Shown here piece by piece: positions 34,348 to 43,408 of a stretch of DNA of 64,000 nt. How positions within the stretch are numbered: position 1 is the stretch's first letter; every line of letters begins with the position of its first letter. Under the pieces are notes generated by a model that was given only the letters and a program-made list of their open reading frames with translations, was not told the origin of the DNA and ran no database searches. The position numbers and the translations under genes were made by a program. The stretch is taken from the NCBI GenBank assembly GCA_038277395.1, contig CM076192.1, forward strand, positions 55,599,119 through 55,663,118, in the 5' to 3' direction. The DNA comes from Dryocosmus kuriphilus. Taxonomy: Eukaryota; Arthropoda; Insecta; Hymenoptera; Cynipidae.

Positions 34348-35142
34348 TTAAAAATTTTTCCTGAAAATTTGTTCAAGAGAAATACAAGGGACATCGTCAA
34401 AATTATTTTCATGACTCGGAATTCTTATAAATTTAACATTCAATACTTCTATAGCATTTCTCAAGGCTAAAATTGCTTGTGATGCTATATTTATAGACAA
34501 TTTGTCTTCGAATTTATTTTTAATAACGACATTGAAAATATAACGATTATTTCGTGAAAACACACTTACCTCCCCAATCTTAGGGCTTTGATTTCTCAAA
34601 TCGTCTATTTTGGTCAGCCCAAGCTTGGACAATTCTTGATTAACCGAGGATTCAAATTTATAGTCGGCCGATATAAAATTTACTACATTGACAATTCCAA
34701 ATGTAACCTTGTCAATCGAATACCTGACCTTAGTTTGCAAAATTACTAATACGGGCGAATCATCGGTGTGAATTTTTCCCGAGTGAAATTTCTGGCTCAG
34801 ACTGGTAACAGCCGTTGACATGCACTGCGAAGGCGTCCCCGAATGCCAGCCGTGACCGTCAATTTTTCCATGACCTCTGTCATCCATTTTCTTGTGGCCT
34901 TTAGCACCACTCACTTGGCATTTAACGCCACCTTTAGCCGATTGACCACCTGCTCTCACATGACCATGAATGCCTATGACACTCTCCTCCCTCATCCCGC
35001 TCATGGTAGCCTCGTCTGGGTCGACGGAGTGCTTCATGTATCTTTCGGGTTCCCTAAAGCTAGCTTCCGTGAAAGTTACCAACGACGCGGGTCTTACTCC
35101 GGGCCGCCGGTACAGTGGTAGCCACTTATCGTATGCATCCAC
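34348..35142 (-). pseudogene. Macro-like (OARD1-type) domain in gypsy pol
   Basis: Residues 1-125 of this frame are Gly/His-rich linker. Residues ~128-246 (about 34761-34405) look like a macro domain of the OARD1/Poa1p type: VLVILQTKVRYS, GIVNVVNFISADYKFESSVN, KIGEVSVFSRNNRYIFNVVI, then a helix SQAILALRNAIEVL and KFIRIPS. In active enzymes the segment after Asn is glycine-rich and the strand ends in a GCGLD-type loop; both are replaced here (KFESS and SHENNFDD), so ADP-ribose turnover is unlikely and binding doubtful. The domain lies between RNase H and integrase, where some retroelements carry accessory enzymes. The assignment rests on pattern recognition only. Confidence 0.55.
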
Positions 35143-36212
35143 GGGATACCCTCCACCTTTCCGGACCTGTCACTACACCAGGACGATCATTTTTTAAGGC
35201 ATGTTTCCTAACTTTCCTAGCAAATCCGGGATTCAAGTGCCCATCCCCCACAGCCTGTAGCATAGCTGACCTATGGTAGTGCGCCGATACGGGGGTCCCT
35301 ACGCTACACTCGGCAGCTATCCGGAACTGGGTCGCTCGGGACGCTGTACCTGTGGGAGAAGTTTCTATCGCTAATTCACCTTCATCGGCAGTATCATAAT
35401 CACTATGACCACTGCTCTCATTTCCTTTTTCAGATTTCTCTGAATTACTTTCGGGATTTACAGAGTCAGAAATTCCACTAATTGCAAAACCCTTTTCAAT
35501 CAATTCATCGATCTCATAATCGATCTCAATACTTTGTTCATGATCTTTATCATACTGAACATCATTGTCACTGACCCACGCGCGACTCACGGATACGGGT
35601 CGAGGAATATGTACCACAACACTTTTCATCAATTTTTTGATACTCTTTTGAATCACATGGATTTCTCGATAATGCATCCGCATTGGAATTCACGTTTCCA
35701 GGTTTATACTGAATCTCTTACTCATACTCAGCCAATTTAATTTTCCATCTAGCCAATCTAGAAACTGGATATTTTAATCCATACAACCAAAACCAAAGGT
35801 CTAGGATCGGTGATTAAAGTAAATTTACGTTTAATACGCTTAATACTGCCCCCAAAGCATAATTTGATGCATCGGTTGTAAGTAAGAATGGTCTTGTAAA
35901 ATCGGGATATTGTAACAATGGTTCTGAGCAAATTTTATCTCTTAAATTTTCAAACGCATTTTGTTGCAAATTAGTCCAACAGAAAGGAACATCCTTTTTC
36001 AATATTGCCGTTAATGGCTTTGCCGTTTTAGCAAAATCTGGGATGAATCGCCGATAATAACCAATCAAACTTAAAAATTGTTTAATGTTCTTTTTCCGTT
36101 TAGGAATGGGGAAATTTTTAATAGCTTCTATTTTCCTGGGGTCTGGCCTTACCCCATTTTGAGTAATTATATATGACCCAATTATGTTATCTGTTTTCTT
36201 AAAAATTTGCAT
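35143..36212 (-). pseudogene. Gypsy RNase H and acidic linker
   Basis: 36212-35814 gives the RT connection (IGYYRRFIPDFAKTAKPLT) and the start of RNase H (LLTTDASNYALGAVLS). The middle of RNase H is deleted and the end is frameshifted: ITDPRPL, SRLARWKIKLAEYE and NADALSRNP occur at about 35815-35660 with stops. The following 35683-35126 frame is a Ser/Glu/Asp-rich linker (IEIDYEIDELIEKG, NSEKSEKGNESSG) leading towards the macro-like domain. RNase H would remove the RNA template. Confidence 0.82.
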
Positions 36213-36243
36213 TCTTCAGGTTGCAGAACTAATCCTGCCGTCT

Positions 36244-37026
36244 TCAATCGACCAAATAGGACTTCAACTTCCGTGCATGGACCTCCAGAGAATCTGCATG
36301 GATGATAATATCGTCCATGTAAACGAAGAGTTCCACACCCTGTAATCCGGTCAGAACGCGATTCATCAGTCTTTGAAAAGTGGCTGGAGCGTTCTTTAAC
36401 CCAAAAGGCATTTTTGTATACTGAAGATGAACATAAGGGGTGGAAAAAGCGGGTTTCTCCTTGGAATCGGGATCCGTAGGGATTTGATGAAATCCCATGG
36501 CAAGATCCAAGACTAAGAAATATTTGGCACCCCCCAACTGATCGAGAATGTCACAGATATTCGGAAGAGGATATGCATCACTTACAGCTTTCTCATTCAA
36601 CTGCCTATAGTCTATTACCATTCTGCACTTCTTTGGTGCCCCTGGATCGCTTTTCTTCGGAACGATCCAAAGAGGGGAATTATAGGGTGAATCCCACGGT
36701 TCCACTATATTATTCTCTAGTAAATCGTTCACTTACCTGCGAATTTCATCCTTATGAATTTCGGGATAACGATACTGTTACACGTTAAAAGGTCGATTAT
36801 CGACAGCAATTATTTTATGTTCGACTAAAGTGGTTCCCCGCAGTTTATCACCAGGTAAATAGAACATATACAAGTTCTCCCCAAAAATTTCCATTAGGCC
36901 TCTTTCCTCTTCTTCATTTAAATTCCTCAGATCGATTAATTTTAAGAGTTCAGCAAATTTTTTCGCCTTTTCCTTTTTCGCATTATCCGTGCAGGAAAAG
37001 CACATATCAGACTCTCTACAAGGCAA
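36244..37026 (-). pseudogene. Gypsy reverse transcriptase
   Basis: One register from 37026 covers the PR-RT linker (GDKLRGTTLVEHKI) and RT, interrupted by two TAA codons (about 36778 and 36735). RT motifs: VEPWDSPYNSPLWIVPKK, FLVLDLAMGFHQI, FSTPYVHLQYTKMPFGLKNA split over conserved blocks, and FVYMDDIIIHA (catalytic YMDD near 36315). It would copy element RNA from a tRNA primer. Confidence 0.92.
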
Positions 37027-37561
37027 TAATCACAGAACACTCCTCCTGCTCAACAGCAGGCAGGGTCAACACAACATCACTTACAGAGCTATTTATAGCG
37101 TAGCACCTGACACATTTCCCGAGCATACTCACTAGAGATTCCCCCACAAAAATTCCGGGATCCGCATTAATCCGTCTGATATATCCTTCATTTAAATGTG
37201 TTTCTTTAATTGGAATTTCAACAACTTTCTTAGTTCGAGCCGGGATTTTAATTGTAGAATACACAATATGTGTCAATTCAGGACTTCCCAAATTTAACTC
37301 GAATTCTTCAATTAATAATTTGGCTTTGTGACTTTTAAGAAACGACATACCCAAAATTCCGGATTGAGAAATAGGAAAATCATCAGGGACAATCTGAACG
37401 CTTGAATCTATTCCTTTTATTATCGTTTTAATTTCTCCCAAGGTTCCGATTACTTCTAAACCAATCCCCACTAAATTATATCTCTTATTTATATTTATCC
37501 ATGTTCTGGAGTCGACTTTATGTTTTTTAATTAAATTTAAATGACATCCAGTATCGAACAT
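37016..37561 (-). pseudogene. Gypsy retropepsin (aspartic protease)
   Basis: MFDTGCHLNLI carries the catalytic D-T-G; GILGMSFLKSH is the downstream flap/hydrophobic-Gly motif. The frame is open for 181 residues and overlaps the next frame by 11 bases. It would cleave the gag-pol polyprotein. Confidence 0.85.
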
Positions 37562-37605
37562 AAATAATACGGTTCCCTTATAAAAATTCCGATTTTCAAT
37601 TTCAA

Positions 37606-38877
37606 TTACTGGATTGTTTTTTGATCCTTGGGGATCTCCGACCCGGAGTACGTATCTTTTCCTGGGTGCTGGTTTACTTCTAAAGTCATTATCGCATCCT
37701 TTTGATGCTTCCCCCGCAAGTTTAAAGAACCCCGTGTGGCCTGAGATCTATTACGACGTTCGCTTTCATGGTGTTGTTTCAATTTGCAATTCCTAATATT
37801 ATGATTTGCAAGCTGACAATATGTACAGCAGGGCTTAAATCTTTTATTAAGGCTCCGATCAGTTTCCAGCGAGTCACTAGGACAGACTCTCCTAAAATGA
37901 CCGAATTCGTCGCAACTGAAACACCTAATTGAAGAGAGAGATCGCCCCCGAAACGAGCTGGATGTTTCTATCTCGTCGTTAATATAGGCCACCGTTCTCT
38001 GATTCCCAAATTTCAGTTTCCTTTCCAGATTAATAATGGGTTTTGTTCCAGATTTTATTTTCCAGATCTGCCTCTGTAGCAATCTGGATAGCCTTATCCA
38101 GACTAGACGGATTTTTATCCTGAATAAAAGACAAGGTGGCACGATCCAAATCCCTCATAAAATTTTTTATCGCGTTTTCCCTATATTCTTGGCATCTTTC
38201 CAGCCCCTTCTCCCCAGGTGTCTTTTTCGTTACTTGGGTGGTGATTTTATGTAAAATTTCATTAACTCGCGTTCCATATTCTGCTATTTCCTCGTTTTTA
38301 TCTCGAGTTATGGTGGCCAATTCCTGCATTAATTGGCTTGCATCCAATTTTGGCAAAAAAATAAGTTTCTAAAATCTACATTAGCTCTTCGAAATTAATT
38401 CCTGCTCTATCCTGGATATATCTCCTTGCCTTTCCAGTGATTTTAGTTTTTATTAACATTACTAAGTAATTTATCTCTTTATTTTCCAGGCCCATTGCAG
38501 CGGCTCTACAATGTTCTACGAATATCATTACCGACATGTTATCTCCATTGAACTCGGGTATAATATCTCGAGCTAATTTTAATGCCTTAGAAATTTTCTT
38601 TTGACCTGGGAAACTGTTTTTATCGGATCTGACTTAAACATTAGTAACATTTTGGACGGATTCCCCGCGATTTAAAGCCTCGGTCATTAAAATTCCATCC
38701 TCATCCGAACCAGAGGATCGCGAATTTATTTCTGTCATTGGTGGAGATTGCAGTTCCCAGGGCCAGCGACTTCATCCCCTACATTCTCCACATCCTTATT
38801 TTCATATTCCACGCAGCCTGAATTTCCCTCCGATTCACTCACTCCCTTTTGGACGCTTAATTCTAAGTCACTCATTT
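37606..38877 (-). pseudogene. Gypsy gag
   Basis: The ATG at 38877 reads MSDLELSVQKG, then an acidic N-terminus; stops near 38740 and 38640 and a shift near 38370 break it. The central part (ARDIIPEFNGDN, AAAMGLENKEINYLV, KARRYIQDRAG) is capsid-like. The C-terminal part has two nucleocapsid knuckles, CFSCDEFGHFRRVC and CTYCQLANHNIRNC (about 37925-37795), of C-x2-C-x4-H-x4-C form. It would assemble the particle and package RNA. Confidence 0.85.
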
Positions 38878-39236
38878 TGTACACATTAGTTAACGCCCGC
38901 AAATATATATATATATTTCCCTCGCAATTTATTTACAGAAACAAAGAGGAAATCGCTCGCAGATTTTCTGGAAGAAAATCGCCCGTCCCAAAACTCGAAC
39001 TTCTTCCGGCCTTCCTGGTCCTGTGTTCTTTTTGAAGTTGTTGGGCCTTCTTACTTACAGTAGGAATTACTTTCCACCGCAGACTCTCGTTGATCACCCC
39101 GATCTTTCGTAAAATAAAACGAAAACCGAGACGATCAAAAAACCTCTGATTGATCCCTCAATTCCTTTCCTGATTCGGAACCGGTACCTGGCGCTCAGTC
39201 GAAAGCTGCTGCAAACTTCTCCGGACAACAAGTTCG

Positions 39237-39346
39237 CTTTTAATATTTTTTGGATAACTGGTTTGCTTTTTGCTTTTAATATTTCTTTGGATAACTGCAC
39301 CAATGGGCCTTCTTTCTTTTCACTTTTAATATTTCTTTGATAACTG
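39237..39346. repeat. Three ~24-bp repeats in gypsy leader
   Basis: TTTTAATATTTYTTTGGATAACTG-type units start at about 39237, 39273 and 39322. They lie between the LTR and gag; a packaging or insulator-like role is possible but unsupported. Confidence 0.75.
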
Positions 39347-39428
39347 TCACCAAAAATCTCACGTCCTGTCCTCGGGCCTCTGGTTGACTTTTGGAACTGC
39401 CTCAAATTCAATTAAACGCACCAATTCT

Positions 39429-40203
39429 TGTGGGTTATAACACCAGATCCAATTGTTTATTCACTTTAATTTTAATTTTCTGGTGTAATTTCCTTTTATA
39501 TCAGGTCACGCACTCTCACAACTACTAAACGAAATTCTAGTCCATAATTACAGTTGAGTTGGTAGAGTTAAGGTAAGTGTTTGATCAGCACCTTCTTTTA
39601 TATATCTCCCCCCCCCCCCCCCCACCCACCCACCCCCCGCAACGAGTCAAGCGGTCAGTCCCGAACGTCGAACACGTGCCGGCGTAGTCTCGCAAGGTCG
39701 CGCACGTGCCAGAATTTGCTCGAAATGTTTTTCCCATGCTCGGGTCCTTGAAGTAGTATTTTATGTGCTTATTTTCTACATATTCTCCCTTCACATGCTT
39801 TTAAATTAGTAGATTTATAGATTTGTTTTGACATTTCTTCCTTTCGTTCGTTCTAAAAATAGTACATTTATAGACTTGTTTTGACGTTCTTCTCTTCGTA
39901 CGTTCTAAGAATAATAATTTTATGGACTTGTTTTGACATAGTTTCTCTTCGCACGTTCTAAAAATAATTTCATAGACTTGTTTACGCGCTAAAATTCCTA
40001 ATGAGAGACTTTATTTACGCTTTAGCATAATATCAGAATCAGAGTTATTTAAATATTTGAAATTGTACTACATTTGCTCTTCCCGCCTAATATCCACTTT
40101 ATTTGATGATAAAGCAGATTCCCACGTTCTCAACGGAATAGTTGCGGCAGTTTCCGGCATAAACTATAGGATCTTACAAAAGCCAAAATGGCGATTCGTC
40201 ACA
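39429..40203 (-). mobile_element. Gypsy 5' LTR
   Basis: On the minus strand it starts TGTGACG (40203) and ends CCCACA (39429), so TG...CA ends. It is homologous to 25965-26731. It holds TATATAAAAGAAGG beside a C/G tract (39608-39623 plus a CCCACC-rich stretch). A candidate primer-binding site TGGTGCG follows after 5 bases. Confidence 0.88.
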
Positions 40204-40620
40204 TATGAATGTAACGATCTGAGAGGGATATTAGGTAAACTTTGTCCCGATAGAGGCCGCACCTCCTGGTCATGCGAAATTAATTACTAAATTCAAGTCT
40301 GCACATATTAAAATAATAATTGCATTTTTTAAATTAACTAAAGAGAAAGATTAATTGAGTTGAGAGAGATTGGTAATTAGGGAAACAAGGCGAATCGACT
40401 AAATTAAATGCATAACATTAACGAAAGGAAACCTAGGGTTAGAATTATTAATTAATGTTGAATGCGAGAATGTTAGATTGAGACGTGTGAACAAGCCAAA
40501 ACAAAAATCGGCTAAAAGAGTTTGAGAGACTGCTTTTGAAAGCTAATCTGATTGCGTGAATTAAGAATGGATGGATGATGATACTTATGTAGTGCTATAA
40601 GAGATGGAAGTAATAAATTA
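40204..40620. other. No gene; spacer up to assembly gap
   Basis: AT-rich sequence downstream of the LTR; no domains recognised. It ends at the 500-N gap 40621-41120, which hides the body of the neighbouring hAT element. Confidence 0.5.
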
Positions 40621-41120
40621 NNNNNNNNNNNNNNNNNNNNNNNNNNNNNNNNNNNNNNNNNNNNNNNNNNNNNNNNNNNNNNNNNNNNNNNNNNNNNNNN
40701 NNNNNNNNNNNNNNNNNNNNNNNNNNNNNNNNNNNNNNNNNNNNNNNNNNNNNNNNNNNNNNNNNNNNNNNNNNNNNNNNNNNNNNNNNNNNNNNNNNNN
40801 NNNNNNNNNNNNNNNNNNNNNNNNNNNNNNNNNNNNNNNNNNNNNNNNNNNNNNNNNNNNNNNNNNNNNNNNNNNNNNNNNNNNNNNNNNNNNNNNNNNN
40901 NNNNNNNNNNNNNNNNNNNNNNNNNNNNNNNNNNNNNNNNNNNNNNNNNNNNNNNNNNNNNNNNNNNNNNNNNNNNNNNNNNNNNNNNNNNNNNNNNNNN
41001 NNNNNNNNNNNNNNNNNNNNNNNNNNNNNNNNNNNNNNNNNNNNNNNNNNNNNNNNNNNNNNNNNNNNNNNNNNNNNNNNNNNNNNNNNNNNNNNNNNNN
41101 NNNNNNNNNNNNNNNNNNNN
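40621..41120. other. Assembly gap (500 N)
   Basis: Exactly 500 N; placeholder length. Confidence 0.99.
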
Positions 41121-41279
41121 GTGATGCATGAAATTGCTAGTGGTTGCCAAGTACCACATTTTGCCAATTTGGCATTGGGCACACATTTCCAGTTGGAGGA
41201 TTTTTTAAAGTAATAATTCCAAACAATTGACCGTTTGGGCACGACGCTTCTCAACACAAGGAGGTTGAAAGAGAGCACT
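41121..41279 (-). pseudogene. hAT transposase exon 2 (BED zinc finger)
   Basis: A TTTTTAG acceptor precedes 41279. Splicing to exon 1 gives PALFQPPCVEKRR, then frame slips reveal BED-finger pieces: SIVWNYYFKK, NWKC, CAQCQ and TTSNFMHH, corresponding to VWxxF...CxxC...TSNLxxH of BED fingers. Two shifts are needed, so it is decayed. It continues into the gap. BED fingers bind hAT ends. Confidence 0.65.
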
Positions 41280-41466
41280 AAAAATCATAAGTCGATATGT
41301 TTTAAACATAACCTCAAGTCGCCGATAAATTACATAAACGATAAAAAATGTTCTGTTAACCACCCACTATATTTTTGTTATTAATTAGTTATATATACAT
41401 AAATTTGCAAAATGACTTCAGTAATGAATTTTCTAAGGGCGTTGTAAAATAAATTTAGCAGGTTAT

Positions 41467-41842
41467 GGGTGTTGCAGCGTCGGAAAAAAAGACATTTCGT
41501 ATATTTGACCCCAAATTCGCAACAATGCACGGTTTTAAGTACCGTTTGACAGAAGTGTTTCTCGCTGTGACGAAGGGGGCTTAGTGTCTGTTTTTCGAAA
41601 AAACTAATTTTTTTGGCTAAAATGGAAACGTTTTGGCTAACCTAACCTAAAACTCGTGCCATAGCCGAAACTCTTCCATTTTAGCCAAAAAAATTAGTTT
41701 TTTCGAAACATTTAACACAGACACTAAGCCCCCTTCGTCACATCGAGAAACACTTCTCTGTCAAACGGCACTTAAAACCGTGCATTTTTGCGAATTTGGG
41801 ATCAAATCTACAAACTTACTTTTTTTCGACGCTGCAACACCC
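41467..41842. mobile_element. 376-bp MITE with ~160-bp TIRs, TTAT duplication
   Basis: Ends GGGTGTTGCAGCGTCG and CGACGCTGCAACACCC; the arms match through CCGTTTGACAGA, CTTAGTGTCTG and TTTTTTGGCTAAAATGG. It is flanked by TTAT on both sides (41463-41466, 41843-41846). It has no ORF and sits in the intron of the hAT element. The superfamily is unassigned; the 4-bp target recalls TTAA-type elements. Confidence 0.88.
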
Positions 41843-41923
41843 TTATGTTTTGATTTTGAAAATATTCAATGAATAATTTACAAAAAAATATTCTTTTATT
41901 AAAAACAAGCAATGTAATCAGAC

Positions 41924-42133
41924 TTACGGAGCATTAGAAATATCTTGTTGTATTGTTGAATCGGAAGACTCAGGTGCTGGCTGATGTTGAATGTCTTGAT
42001 TGTTTTTCAAGCAAAAATCAAGAATTGTTTGTCCGTGGCGGTTTTTTTTTTTCATTGGCTCACCTGGCTCACACTTAGAAAGAGAAACTTCTTCACGAAT
42101 GTTATAGTTTTTACCGCCTCTTTTTTCTGTCAT
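41924..42133 (-). pseudogene. hAT transposase exon 1
   Basis: The ATG at 42133 (MTEKRGGKNYNIREEVSLSK) reads to NAP and meets GCTCC|GTAAGT, a consensus donor overlapping the frame's stop. A matching acceptor lies at 41280. The segment is basic and resembles the short lead-in before a BED finger. Confidence 0.55.
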
Positions 42134-42515
42134 TTTTATAGTATTCGATTATAGTAAAAATACTAAAAATTCGAAAGATCTGCTGCCTCACGCCATTGAC
42201 GCCATGACGCCACGTGACGACATAACCTGAACAGTGTTCAGTGAACACTCGTAACTCAAGTCTCAAATCTCACATCACCACCACTGTCACACTGTAACCA
42301 CTCCAACCAATTTTCAATTACCGAAAAAGAGACTAAGAGAGTAAACGTAAATACTAAAACACTTAAAGATTAAAGAGTTACGCACGCGCAGTAGTGACGC
42401 GGTCGACGACACAAAATAATCGATATGTATCGTTAAGAAAAAAAAGTATCGATTATCGTTAAGGCGGTGGATAATCGATACGTATCGATATTTATCGATA
42501 CTTTTCCCATCACTA

Positions 42516-43408
42516 CAAGAGGGGAGGGAGATACTTTTCAGAAAATAGAAGCCTTAATTAATAGTTTCAAGGAGGAGACGTATGAAAAGCTCGAAGAAAT
42601 GCAGAGAAAGGGGGAAGAGGTTATTAGGGAGGAGGTTAGGAAGGTGAAAGAGAAGTGGGAAGATTGGGATGAACGTTGGAAACTGGAAAAAGAAAAGGTA
42701 TGGAGTAAATTGGAGAGTATAGAAGAGAGGCAGAGGGAGCACGAGGGAGATAGGAAGAAGGAAATGGTACAAATAGAGGAGAGAGTGAGAAAAATGGAGG
42801 TGACGAATGAGAATATGAGGGAGAAAGGAGGAGGTAATGAGCAATTGAAGGAGGATAATGAGTGGTTAAGCAGGAGATTGAGGCAAGTGGAAAGGAGACT
42901 GGAGGGAGAAGAAAGAGTAAAGAGAAAAAGAAACATAATAATCAAAGGCATGAAAACAGACAGCGAAACAGGAGAGGGGGAGCTTAGGAAGCTGATGAAA
43001 GACATCGGAGCACAAGTAAGGGTGGAAGAGGTAAAAAGAATAGGAAGGAGGGATAGGACGGAATGTTTGCTGTTAGTAAAACTGGAGAGTGAGAAGGAAA
43101 AATATGAAGTGATGGAGAAAAAAAAGGCGCTGAAAGGAAGAAGGGAGAGAATAGAAGAAGATATGACGTGGATGGAGAGGAAGAGAAAATGGACGATAGA
43201 GCGCAGGGCATGGGCAGAGAGGAGTAAAGGAGAAAGGGTAAGGATTGGAAAAGATAGGATATGGGTAAATGGAGATGAGTGGATATGGGACGAGGAAGTA
43301 GAAGACCTGAGGGTAGGTAGAAAAGGGGCAGGGAAGGGAAGGAGAAATGAAGAAAATAGTAAAGACACAGAATCGGCGGGACCGTTTATTCAAAGCAAAA
43401 GGAATTGA
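42516..43408 (+). pseudogene. LINE ORF1, N-terminally truncated
   Basis: The frame is open from the junction to TGA at 43406. It comprises a long coiled coil (KVKEKWEDWDERWKLEKEKV), an RRM-like segment (RNIIIKGMKTDSETGEGE, GAQVRVEEVKRIG) and a C-terminal domain (RKWTIERRAWAERSKGER, IGKDRIWVNGDEWIWDE). The first residues are hAT-derived read-through, not LINE sequence. ORF2 begins in another frame right at the stop. Confidence 0.83.

Larger units (their letters stand above)
33353..40203 (-). mobile_element. Ty3/gypsy LTR retrotransposon lacking its 3' LTR
   Basis: Minus-strand order: 5' LTR (40203-39429), leader with short repeats, gag with two zinc knuckles, retropepsin, reverse transcriptase, RNase H, an acidic linker, a macro-like domain, integrase. 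PR-RT-RH-IN order defines Ty3/gypsy. A TGGTGCG primer-binding-like site lies 5 bases inside the LTR (39423 downward); the tRNA is not identified. Most domains carry stops or frameshifts and the 3' LTR is absent, so it is dead. Confidence 0.9.
41121..42515 (-). mobile_element. hAT element with BED finger, 5' part
   Basis: The 5' end at 42515 reads TAGTGATGGGAAAAG inward, a hAT-like TIR, followed by many ATCGATA-type motifs (42421-42500). A 5' untranslated stretch and two transposase exons follow on the minus strand. The remainder lies in the gap. A LINE copy begins immediately outside the terminus. Confidence 0.7.

Noticed and set aside
34843..35197. Plus-strand ORFs at 34843-35121 and 34970-35197
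   Set aside because: They lie opposite the gypsy linker and have no recognisable domain.
25965..40203. The two LTRs considered as a pair bounding one element
   Set aside because: They are in opposite orientation, the plus LTR runs into inverted leader, and a complete LINE lies between, so they are not 5' and 3' LTRs of one insertion.
40512..41278. ORFs of ~175-227 codons across 40621-41120
   Set aside because: N-run artefacts; only the BED-finger pieces at 41121-41279 are meaningful.
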